From contig SKKC01000443.1 of NCBI GenBank assembly GCA_007121695.1, positions 1 through 11,475 of the forward strand: a stretch of 11,475 bases of DNA. Reading direction: 5' to 3'. Of the stretch, positions 1 through 7,700 are shown piece after piece (positions within the stretch are counted from its first letter, which is position 1; the number at the start of each line of letters is the position of its first letter). The translations under genes and the position numbers were made by a program. The notes beneath the pieces are model-generated. The model ran no database searches. It saw only the letters and a program-made list of their open reading frames with translations, and was not told where the DNA came from. The stretch is from Spirochaetales bacterium (GTDB taxonomy: Bacteria; Spirochaetota; Spirochaetia; DSM-27196; SKKC01).

Positions 1-1086
1 CAGTTTCGCATCACCACCGTCCCCGGCATTGAAGACATGTGCGCGAAGGAAATCAGAATTGTCTGCGATGGTCTTCCGGTGTGCGTAGACATAACGGAAA
101 AACCGTTCGATCTCGCCGGACAGCTTATGCTCGGTGTGCAGGACGATACTGCTTCGGTAAATGTTGAACAGATCGTTGCGCGTCTCCATGGTCTGAGGCT
201 TGCGTTTCACGTCATTCGCCACGTGTGCGAAACACTGCTCCCCCCGTCGCCGGGTCTGGCGGATGTCTGTGACGCGGTTTCCGCCTGCCGGCTTCCGGAC
301 TGCCCTGCGCATCACTCGTTCCGGGTGACTTCGCGACGAAGCGGGGAACATTCGTTCACGAGCCTCGACGTGGAACGCGAAGCAGGCTCGGTAGTACAGA
401 AAAACACTGCGATGTCGGTCGATCTCGAGCAGTTTACACGCCACATTCGCGTAGACCTTATTGAAAACCGCCTGCTCGTGGGCATACAGACGACACGTCG
501 CGGCCTCGATAAACGCTTCTCCTGGGTATTCAAACCCCGCGTCAGCCTGAAAACCGTCGTCGCGCAGGCGCTGCTGCAGCTCGCCTGCGACGGACGCTCC
601 GACGTCGGCCATATTCTCGACCCATTCTGCGGTTCGGGCACCATACTGCTCGAAGCGGCTGCGACATTTCCCGATGCGGAGATTACCGGCTTCGACGTAT
701 TCGAACAGGTAGCATCGGGTGCCGCTGCCAACGTCGCGCACGCGGGGCTGAACGACCGCATAGCTGTCCGTCAGGCCGACGCCCGCGAGTTGCGCAAACA
801 GCTTCCGGCTGCCAGCGTCGATATAATCGTGACCAATCCGCCCTTTGGGGTTCGGCTCGGTGCGAGGACCGATTTCAAGCGGCTGTATCATCAGTTTCTC
901 AGCGGTGCGGCCCACGTACTGAAACCTGGTGGCAGACTCGTGTTTCTCGGGGGTCGACGTCGGCATCATGTCGTTCACATTCTGAAAGAGGTCCGGAGTC
1001 TTTCCCTGAAACACGTCCGCGTGATCGAGACCGGAGGCATATACCCGGCGATCTACGTCATGACGAGGCTTCCGAATCGGGAATAG
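1..1086 (+). CDS. THUMP-domain SAM-dependent RNA methyltransferase (partial, 5' end outside window)
   Basis: The reading frame is open from base 1, and the first codons (QFRITTVPGIED) are typical of the start of a THUMP methyltransferase, so the true start lies upstream and an ATG at 37 is internal. About 361 residues are present. The N-terminal half is THUMP-like and ends in a segment around nt 415-520 (DLEQFTRHIRVDL, then LLVGIQTTRRGLDKR). The C-terminal half is a Rossmann methyltransferase (UPF0020 type): SAM-binding LDPFCGSGTILLEAA near nt 616, an acidic ribose-binding strand (GFDVFE) near nt 690, and the catalytic NPPFG motif near nt 835. This motif order is that of enzymes making N2-methylguanosine in tRNA or rRNA (TrmN/Trm14, RlmL-like). 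I favour a TrmN/Trm14-like tRNA m2G enzyme, but the exact target base cannot be read from sequence. The 3' end overlaps the convergent trmJ by 29 bp, and there is no room for a classical terminator between them. Confidence 0.85.
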   Translation, partial: QFRITTVPGIEDMCAKEIRIVCDGLPVCVDITEKPFDLAGQLMLGVQDDTASVNVEQIVARLHGLRLAFHVIRHVCETLLPPSPGLADVCDAVSACRLPDCPAHHSFRVTSRRSGEHSFTSLDVEREAGSVVQKNTAMSVDLEQFTRHIRVDLIENRLLVGIQTTRRGLDKRFSWVFKPRVSLKTVVAQALLQLACDGRSDVGHILDPFCGSGTILLEAAATFPDAEITGFDVFEQVASGAAANVAHAGLNDRIAVRQADARELRKQLPAASVDIIVTNPPFGVRLGARTDFKRLYHQFLSGAAHVLKPGGRLVFLGGRRRHHVVHILKEVRSLSLKHVRVIETGGIYPAIYVMTRLPNRE

Positions 1087-1876
1087 CACGACCCGCTTCT
1101 TTCAGTTTCATGTGGCGCAGTTTGCGCAGCATCTTGTGAAGTTTCGTCGCCTCGTAGTCGTTCATGAGCGTGCGAGAGAGCATGCTTCTCAGATACAGAC
1201 GGGTTTCTTCGGGCACGCTGAGCTCGAGCGCACCGATATCATCGAGCAGATCGTAGAGATACGCGGCAATTTCATCGACCCGCTGCACGGGCACCGCATC
1301 GGTCAGTTCCTGGTTGACGCCAGCCTGGAACATCTCGTAGCAGGCAATCTGTACGGCGTGGCTCAGATTCAGGCTGCCCTGGTCCGGCGCGCTGGGAATC
1401 TCGCAGCACAGCGTGCATACAGACAGTTCTTCGGTGGAGAGTCCGCTCCGTTCGTTACCGAAGACCAGGCTCAGAAGGCCACCCCGCGTTGCAGCGAAGT
1501 GCCCGGCAAGCGTTCGCGGCGTAAAGCGGTTGGTGTGGCGGAATCTCCCGGAACGGCGGGTAAACCCGACGACCGCGGATGATCCCTGTACGGCATCTTC
1601 GAGCGATGGTGCAAAGCGACACGCAGCGTACACGTCTGCCGAATGAACTGCGACCATTTCCACCACCTCGCGGTCGTAGGCCGTGTTTCGCATGGTTTCC
1701 TGATCCGTATCGGATACCGACGGTATGCGTTCGCAGTAGTCACTGCGTTCAGGGGGCACAATGACCAGGCTGCTGACACCCATGGACTTCATGGCCCTGC
1801 ATATCGCCCCGACATTTCTGCTGCCGGCCGGCCCGGCAAGAACAACCTGTACCCGTGAATCTCTATGATTATCCAT
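1058..1876 (-). CDS. trmJ: tRNA (cytidine/uridine-2'-O-)-methyltransferase TrmJ-like, SPOUT family
   Basis: The protein is 272 aa from the ATG at 1876. Upstream in-frame alternative starts would run into the lexA promoter, and the family normally begins just before the first strand, as here (MDNHRDSRVQVVLAG). SPOUT/SpoU motif 1 is AGPAGSRNVGAICRAMKSMG (about residues 14-33), motif 2 is LVFGNERSGLS, and motif 3 is IPSAPDQGSLNLSHAVQIA, which form the trefoil-knot SAM site and dimer interface. A charged helical C-terminal extension of about 90 residues follows, as in TrmJ. TrmJ 2'-O-methylates position 32 in the anticodon loop of several tRNAs. Other SpoU paralogues (TrmH, TrmL) are possible, but the length and motif wording favour TrmJ. 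The gene is divergent from lexA, shares a 95-bp promoter region with it, and converges with the THUMP methyltransferase. No strong Shine-Dalgarno is seen. Confidence 0.85.
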   Translation of the reverse strand: MDNHRDSRVQVVLAGPAGSRNVGAICRAMKSMGVSSLVIVPPERSDYCERIPSVSDTDQETMRNTAYDREVVEMVAVHSADVYAACRFAPSLEDAVQGSSAVVGFTRRSGRFRHTNRFTPRTLAGHFAATRGGLLSLVFGNERSGLSTEELSVCTLCCEIPSAPDQGSLNLSHAVQIACYEMFQAGVNQELTDAVPVQRVDEIAAYLYDLLDDIGALELSVPEETRLYLRSMLSRTLMNDYEATKLHKMLRKLRHMKLKEAGRAIPDSEASS

Positions 1877-1898
1877 GTCTGTGCTCGTGATGCAGGGC

Positions 1899-1927
1899 AG
1901 TCTGCGTGTGACCCCGGTGAAGGTCAA
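1899..1927 (-). promoter_or_regulatory. Possible trmJ promoter
   Basis: Reading the minus strand, TTGACC (1922-1927) is a good -35. At 17 bp spacing the -10 would be CAGACT (1899-1904), which keeps only three consensus positions. Transcription would start near 1892, leaving a leader of roughly 15 nt before the trmJ ATG at 1876. The -35 is convincing and the -10 is weak. Confidence 0.35.
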
Positions 1928-1935
1928 GTACTTTC

Positions 1936-1964
1936 TTGACTACCAGACATTTGTCTGGTATCTT
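1936..1964 (+). promoter_or_regulatory. lexA operon promoter
   Basis: TTGACT (1936-1941) and TATCTT (1959-1964) are separated by exactly 17 bp, a good sigma70-type promoter. The spacer is almost entirely filled by the palindrome at 1941-1960, so a repressor bound there would block polymerase. Counting 6-7 bases from the -10 places the start site at about 1970-1972, on or next to the A of the lexA ATG (1972). This predicts a leaderless or nearly leaderless transcript. It appears to be the only promoter for lexA-imuA-imuB-dnaE2. Confidence 0.7.
1941..1960. promoter_or_regulatory. Probable LexA operator (SOS box), perfect 9-2-9 palindrome
   Basis: The sequence TACCAGACA-TT-TGTCTGGTA is a perfect inverted repeat with a 2-bp centre, lying between the -35 and -10 of the lexA promoter. 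LexA normally autoregulates, and mutasome cassettes are normally LexA-controlled, so this is the obvious operator. The motif does not match CTGT-N8-ACAG (gamma/beta-proteobacteria), GAAC-N4-GTTC (Gram-positives), GTTC-N7-GTTC (alphaproteobacteria) or TTTG-N5-CAAA (reported for Leptospira). Binding by this LexA is inferred, not shown. Confidence 0.7.
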
Positions 1965-1971
1965 CAGGTTG

Positions 1972-2604
1972 ATGGCGAAAGAAACAAGGCGTCGCGTATA
2001 CGAGTTCATGCGGAATCAGATTCGGGCGGGTTCCGTTCCGTCGGTTCGCGAAGTGCAGCGGGCAATGGGGTTCAGCGCCGTGCAGAGCGCGCAGGAACAC
2101 CTCGACGCACTCGTCGCAGACGGCTTCCTGGAAAAGATACCGCGTATTTCCCGGGGGTACCGGCTTCCGGAGCGGTCCGTATCGGCCTTCATGATACCCC
2201 TGCTGGGTCGAGTGCAGGCAGGAGGGCTGGTAGACGCAATTGAAGACCGGGAAGGGTATGTCGCCGTAGACATCGATCCGTCCCGAAGACCCCTGTTCGC
2301 CCTGAGGGTCCGTGGTGAAAGCATGAAAGACGCGGCAATACTCCCCGACGATATCGTTATTGTACGACAGCAGCCGTCCGCACAGCACGGAGATATAGTC
2401 GTGGCCATGATCGACGATCAGGCAACGGTGAAGCGTCTGCGCATCGTCCCGGGTCCGGCGGGATCCTCGCGTGCCGAACTCCATCCTGAAAATCCTGAGT
2501 TTTCTCCCATTATTCCCGAGGGCGATCTGCACATTCTGGGAAAGGTCGTTGAAGTTCGCAGACAGTTTGAAACATCGGTGTTCCATGAAGACAGTATTCC
2601 CTGA
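1972..2604 (+). CDS. lexA: LexA repressor (SOS response), S24 autopeptidase
   Basis: The protein is 210 aa, the normal LexA length. The start at the ATG at 1972 gives MAKETRRRVYEFMRNQIRAG, which aligns with the usual LexA N-terminus. A TTG at 1936 is in frame but lies in the promoter. The winged helix-turn-helix covers about residues 1-65, with SVPSVREVQRAMGF as the helix-turn-helix. The cleavage site is Ala83-Gly84 (RVQAGGLVDA). The catalytic pair is Ser117 (RGESMKDAAILPDD) and Lys154 (QATVKRL), all intact, so RecA-stimulated self-cleavage should work. LexA represses SOS genes and here very probably its own operon through the palindrome at 1941-1960. There is no Shine-Dalgarno, and the predicted transcript start coincides with the ATG. 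The 3' end overlaps imuA by 20 nt in the +1 frame. The recognition helix residues (VREVQRAMG) are worth comparing with other LexA groups given the unusual operator. Confidence 0.95.
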   Translation: MAKETRRRVYEFMRNQIRAGSVPSVREVQRAMGFSAVQSAQEHLDALVADGFLEKIPRISRGYRLPERSVSAFMIPLLGRVQAGGLVDAIEDREGYVAVDIDPSRRPLFALRVRGESMKDAAILPDDIVIVRQQPSAQHGDIVVAMIDDQATVKRLRIVPGPAGSSRAELHPENPEFSPIIPEGDLHILGKVVEVRRQFETSVFHEDSIP

Positions 2605-3274
2605 CCGGCCGCCGGGTCTGGTTCTGGCAAAAGATCTGCGTCAGGCAGAACCGTCCCGTTTGCATATCGCAGTTGACGACTCTTCCGCGCCGAACCGTGA
2701 GTGGTCCCTCCATGCTCTTACTGGTTGCATTGTCGAGCTGTTCGGTACCGCCTCGCTTACTGCTGTCATGAAAATCATGCGGGAGGCGCAGCAGCAGAAC
2801 GAAGCGGTATGCTGGATACAGACAGATACGACACTGTTCTATCCCCCCGATCTTCCTGCTCACGGGGTCAATCCCGAAGCAATATACCTTGTATCCGCTG
2901 CGGGTACACCGACACGGGATAGGCGTGCACTGTACGCTCGGGCCGCCGGGCGAACTGCTGACACTCTGCTTCGGTCACAGGCATTCCGGTGCATCGTCAT
3001 GGATCTTGGCGCACAGACCATTCGTATCGGCGTGCTTGCCCGCCTGTTGCGTTTCGTACGACTGCACGGGGCGGTATTGATCTGCCTTACCAGCGGTGAA
3101 GGGCGTCTTGGTTCGCTCGTTACAGTGCGTGTTCGGGCGGAGTTTGTATCATCCCGTGAGACACACGGGCAGTTGACGCATCTCACATACCGACTCCGCG
3201 CGGAAAAAGACCGAAGAGCCTCTTTTGTCTGGGAACTGTCGGAGCAGTGCGGACATGCAATGTACCTGCATTGA
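2585..3274 (+). CDS. imuA: ImuA-type RecA-like mutasome accessory protein, without Walker A lysine
   Basis: The protein is 229 aa, within the usual ImuA range. Identification rests on its place between lexA and imuB and on a weak RecA-like core. LTGCIVELFGTASLTAV (about residues 45-61) is in the position of RecA's EIYGPESSGKTT, but the GKT/GKS of Walker A is gone. CIVMDLG (136-142) looks like the Walker B strand, followed by a helix and HGAVLICLTS (161-170), resembling RecA's next strand. A C-terminal RRASFVWEL fits the ImuA tail. ImuA helps ImuB and DnaE2 in translesion synthesis and may contact RecA. The altered P-loop implies no normal ATP hydrolysis here. The start is the ATG at 2585, overlapping lexA by 20 nt. 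It has no good Shine-Dalgarno, which suggests translational coupling. Function is inferred mainly from context. Confidence 0.75.
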   Translation: MKTVFPDRPPGLVLAKDLRQAEPSRLHIAVDDSSAPNREWSLHALTGCIVELFGTASLTAVMKIMREAQQQNEAVCWIQTDTTLFYPPDLPAHGVNPEAIYLVSAAGTPTRDRRALYARAAGRTADTLLRSQAFRCIVMDLGAQTIRIGVLARLLRFVRLHGAVLICLTSGEGRLGSLVTVRVRAEFVSSRETHGQLTHLTYRLRAEKDRRASFVWELSEQCGHAMYLH

Positions 3275-4733
3275 GATTCCGGATCTGCGTCTGCAGATGT
3301 TTCTTCGCAGTCAGACGCGGCGTGACGCCCATCCTGTAGCAATAGTCGAAGCAGACAGACCATCCGCCCGCGTACTTGAACTCAACGACGCAGCCCGCTC
3401 GGCAGGGCTGCGCCTGGGCATGCCCTATACCTTCGCGCAGTCGCTGCTTCCTGAACTGCACGCACATGTTATCCCCGACGACCTCATTGCCGAAGGTCTG
3501 CAGCACATACGTCTGCGTCTGTACGCCTTCACCCCGGGGGTGGAGATGTGGAAAACGCAGGCGGGTGTTTTCTGGCTCGATTCGCGCGGCATGACACGAG
3601 TGTGGGGCAGTGCGGAAAAATGGGCACGCGCGGTACATGCGGCGCTCGCAGCGTCCGGCTACCGTGCGCGCATGTGCATAGGTTTCAGTCGCTTCGGAAC
3701 CTACGTCCTCGCGCGAAGCATGGCCGACCAGCACGGGATTCAGGTGGTTCACAGCAACTCTGAAGAATATGAATATATGGCACGGACCGATTGCGATTGT
3801 CTGCCCATTTCCCCGAGATCGAAAACGCGTCTGCGAAAGCTTGGTATTACGAAAATCCGGGAGTTTCTCGCCATTCCCTCGTCGGACGTTTCCGTGAAGA
3901 TTGGCAAGGATGCCTTCGATCTTCATGTGATCGCCCGTGAGGAGCGAAACGTTCCGGTACAAAACTATACACCCGAGGACCCGCTGCAGACCCGTGTGCA
4001 GCTGCCGTCGCTGCGTACGTGCGAACAGATACGTATCCATATTCGGGAACCCATTGAGACTCTGTTTGGTTCCGTCAGGAACAGGGGCTTACTTGTCAGG
4101 TGCCTTACCCTGCACCTCGGCGACGAAAACGATGCTGTAACCAGGACCGATATAATTCCGGCAGAACCTTCCTGCGATGCGAGACTCTTTGAAACGCTGC
4201 TTCGCATTCGGCTGGAATCGCTTTCGTTTGCAGCACGCATGAATACGGCTGCCGTTTCCCTGCAGGTAATACCGGCAGACGCGCGAACGTTTGCCTTGTT
4301 TCCTGATGCCAGCGTTTCTTATGAACAGCGTAATTCCGCGCTTGCGCTGATTCGTGCAGATCTCGGGAATGCTGCCGTACAGCGTATCGAACTCTGCGAC
4401 GCACACATACCCGAAGATCGTTTTCGCCTCCGCAGTCTGCATGAAGCGGACTGGGGTCATACCTGCGCGCCAGGCTTGGACCGGCGACCGGACGCAGGGC
4501 CAGTACGCCGCATATACACCGAGCCACGGAAGTCAGGTCGCACGGAGCTGTTCCGGAATGCCAGCGTTCTTTTCGGCCCTCTGCGCTACGCACCACGGTG
4601 GTGGACAGCGGATACGCAAGACTGTTCCGGAGTACCCGGCAGAACCTACTACATTCTGGGTCACAACGGGCTTCCGTATCACTGGTGTTTCACTGACGGT
4701 ACGCACTGGTGGGTACACGGACTGGTTCAGTAG
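3255..4733 (+). CDS. imuB: ImuB, catalytically inactive Y-family polymerase homologue of the mutasome
   Basis: The protein is 492 aa from the ATG at 3255, which has GGAG 10 nt upstream. A TTG at 3225 is less likely. The N-terminus (CIEIPDLRLQMFLR) is the ImuB version of the Y-family palm start, where active polymerases have a catalytic Asp within DxDxFFA. The second catalytic site (SxDE in DinB) reads VFWLDSRGMTRVWG at about residues 105-118, without the acidic pair. ImuB is therefore expected to be polymerase-dead, as known for the family. A helix-hairpin-helix-like stretch (SPRSKTRLRKLGITKI) lies at about 186-201. TFALF (about 345-349) sits where ImuB proteins carry a beta-clamp motif, but it is degenerate compared with QxxLF. 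The C-terminus, rich in Trp and Tyr and ending WWVHGLVQ, is characteristic. ImuB is the hub that binds clamp, ImuA and DnaE2. It overlaps imuA by 20 nt and is followed after 3 nt by dnaE2. Confidence 0.9.
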   Translation: MQCTCIEIPDLRLQMFLRSQTRRDAHPVAIVEADRPSARVLELNDAARSAGLRLGMPYTFAQSLLPELHAHVIPDDLIAEGLQHIRLRLYAFTPGVEMWKTQAGVFWLDSRGMTRVWGSAEKWARAVHAALAASGYRARMCIGFSRFGTYVLARSMADQHGIQVVHSNSEEYEYMARTDCDCLPISPRSKTRLRKLGITKIREFLAIPSSDVSVKIGKDAFDLHVIAREERNVPVQNYTPEDPLQTRVQLPSLRTCEQIRIHIREPIETLFGSVRNRGLLVRCLTLHLGDENDAVTRTDIIPAEPSCDARLFETLLRIRLESLSFAARMNTAAVSLQVIPADARTFALFPDASVSYEQRNSALALIRADLGNAAVQRIELCDAHIPEDRFRLRSLHEADWGHTCAPGLDRRPDAGPVRRIYTEPRKSGRTELFRNASVLFGPLRYAPRWWTADTQDCSGVPGRTYYILGHNGLPYHWCFTDGTHWWVHGLVQ

Positions 4734-4736
4734 CCT

Positions 4737-7700
4737 ATGGAGACATCGTTCGTTCCCTTATGGGTTTTTACAAACTATTCGTTTCTGGCTGCTGCCTCGC
4801 ATCCGGAAGAGCTGGTGGAACAGGCTGCTGCCTGCGGATACGACGCGGTTGGTATTACCGACCGGGACGGTGTGTACGGCATTGTACGGGCGTACGCAGA
4901 GGCGAAGCGGCAGGGCATTACCGTACTTGCCGGCGCACAGGTCACACTCGAAGCTGGCGGACGCATACTTCTGTATCCGACGACACGAGAGGGGTACGGA
5001 AACCTGTGCGAGCTCATTTCCTGCGGCCGCATGCGACACGCAAAGGGATCGTGTGCTGTCTCGCAGCAGGAGCTGCGGGCATTCAGTGCTGACCTTCTGT
5101 GCATTCTCGTGCCCGATCCGGTGTATCCGTCTCGTTCCGTCTGTGATTCGCTTGCGGGGATATTTGAACACAGCCTGTACGTGGGTGTTGCACGACAGCA
5201 GCGTGCGGAAGACGCTCTTCTCGAGCACCGCGCGCGCGAGATCTCCGACGCATATTCGGTTCCGCTTATTGCGACACCCGCCATTCGATATCACACAATA
5301 GAGCGCCGAATTCTCCACGACGTGCTGGCATGTATTCGTCTCGGTTGTACCCTCGACGAGGCAGGAAGCAGCCTGTCTCCGAATGCCGAGCTGTATCTTC
5401 CGTCATTCCGGCGCGTCGCATCGCTCTACCGCGACATGCCGGATGCAATTCTTGAAACAGGGAGGTTTCGAAGCAGAATTGACTTTAACCTTGCCCGGAT
5501 TACCTACAGGTATCCCACCGAAACGCTGGAGGGGGGGCAGAGCGTAGAGGAGCGTCTGCGTGAGCTCACGTATGCCGGCGCCGCGCAGCGCTATCCCCGC
5601 GGCATACCGGCAGACGTACAGAGCCAGTTGCATCGTGAGCTCGCGATCATCGAAGAGCTCGCGTATGGCGGATATTTCCTCACCATGCACCGCATCGTGA
5701 CATACTGCAGGCAGCAGGGCATTCTGTGTCAGGGCAGGGGCTCAGCTGCGAACTCTGCAGTGTGTTACTGCCTTGGTATTACGGCAGTCGATCCGGTGCG
5801 CATGAAACTGCTTTTCGAGCGGTTTCTTTCGAAGGAGCGAGCCGAACCGCCGGATATTGATCTTGATATTGAACACAATCGGCGCGAGGAAGTCATTCAG
5901 TTCATGTACCGGGAGTACGGACGTCGACACGCGGCAATGGTTGCGAATGTTGTGCGGTTTCGCACGCGCTCGGCTGTCAGGGAAGTCGGGAAAGTATTCG
6001 GATTTCCGGCGGTCATACTCGACCAGATGTCCCGAATCGCTTCGGGCAGAAGCATTTCGCTGGCTGAATGCTCGGAAACTGTCGGGCTCGACAGGCGGGA
6101 TCACCGGGTAAAGGCATTCCTGCACTGCTGCGAGCAGATCCTGCGATTTCCCCGCCATCTGTCCATTCACCCCGGGGGCTTTCTGCTCGGAAGCGAAGCG
6201 GTGAACAGACTCGTTCCCGTTGAACCGGCGACCATGCCGGGACGAACCGTCATACAGTGGGATAAATACGACGTCGAAGAAATGAATCTCTTCAAGGTGG
6301 ACCTGCTCGGTCTCGGTGCGCTGACGCATCTTGACATGTGTTTTCGTCTGCTGAAACAGCATCACGGCCTCGACCTTGGCATGAACGACATTCCCGCGCA
6401 TGACCCCGGCGTATTTCGCATGATTTCGCGCGGCGATACTGTCGGGGTATTCCAGCTCGAAAGCCGTGCCCAGATAGCAATGCTTCCACGCATGAAGCCC
6501 CGTTCCTTTTATGACATTGTTATCGAGATCAGTATCGTGCGACCGGGACCCATATCGGGGGGCATGGTGCATCCGTATCTGCGCAGACGGAACGGAGAAG
6601 AGAAGGTTGTCTACCCCCATCCGTCCCTGAAGCCCGTCCTCGAAAAAACCCTTGGAGTCCCGCTGTTTCAGGAGCAGGTCATGAAGCTTGCAGTCGTCGC
6701 GGCATCCTACTCCCCTGGAGAAGCAGATCAACTGAGGCGCGACATGGCTGCGTGGCGCATGGAGGGGCGAATAGAACAGCATCGTGAGAGAATGATCGAG
6801 CGCATGGTATCTCGCGGAATAGACAGGCGGTTTGCCGTGCAGGTGTTTGAGCAGATAAAGGGCTTCGGAGAATACGGCTTTCCCGAAAGCCACGCTGCGA
6901 GTTTCGCCCTGATAGCGTACAGCACGGCCTGGATGCGGTTCCATTATCCGGACGTATTTGTCTGTGCGCTGCTGAACGCGTGGCCCATGGGGTTTTACGC
7001 TCCTGCCACCATAGTTTCGGATGCACAGCGCGCGGGAATCGAGGTGCGCCCGGTATGCATTCACAGGAGTGAGTGGTACTGCACGCTGGAATCAGCCCGG
7101 ACCCGACAGAATACGCGCGCCAGGCACGCCGTTCGCATGGGGTTGCGTTTTGTGAAATACCTGGGAAAGTCAGACTACGAACGCATCGCGCACGAGCGAC
7201 CATTTCTGAACTGGCAGGACTTCGTGCGAAAAACCGGGCTTCCGGAACATGTGCGTGCGGCATTGTCTGAAAGCGGCGCGGCGAGGGACCTGAACACCGA
7301 TCGCCGGACGGCGCTCTGGCACTCCTATGGAGCTCCCGTACAATCCGAAGAGCCCATTGCGTTCACCGATCCGACGCCGGTCTTTCGTGATCTCGCGTCG
7401 TACGAGTCTACGCAGTGGGATTACGACGCGGCAATGCACAGTACGCGCGGACATCCGATTGAACACGTGCGGGACGCGCTTTCGGCACAGCGCATATCGG
7501 ATTCGGCTGCGCTTATGCGGAAACCGGAAGGAACGCAGGTGCGCTACGCAGGGGTTGTGATTTGTCGTCAGAAACCCGAAACGGCTGGCGGCACCATGTT
7601 TTTTACGCTTGAAGACGAGAGCGGTTTTGTAAATCTGATCGTGCGCAGGGCACAGCAGAAGCGGTACCGGACGCTACTTCTTACGCAGCAGTTTCTTGGG

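Noticed and set aside
1924..2586. A 220-codon minus-strand frame opposite lexA.
   Set aside because: It is antisense to a complete LexA with all catalytic residues and has no motif support.
3183..4040. A 285-codon minus-strand frame across imuA and imuB.
   Set aside because: It overlaps two well-supported genes, has no family motifs and no ribosome site. It is a shadow frame.
5742..7064. A 440-codon open frame on the minus strand inside dnaE2.
   Set aside because: It lies wholly within a gene with clear catalytic motifs, shows no recognisable domain, and its composition is that of a reverse-complement shadow of a biased coding sequence.
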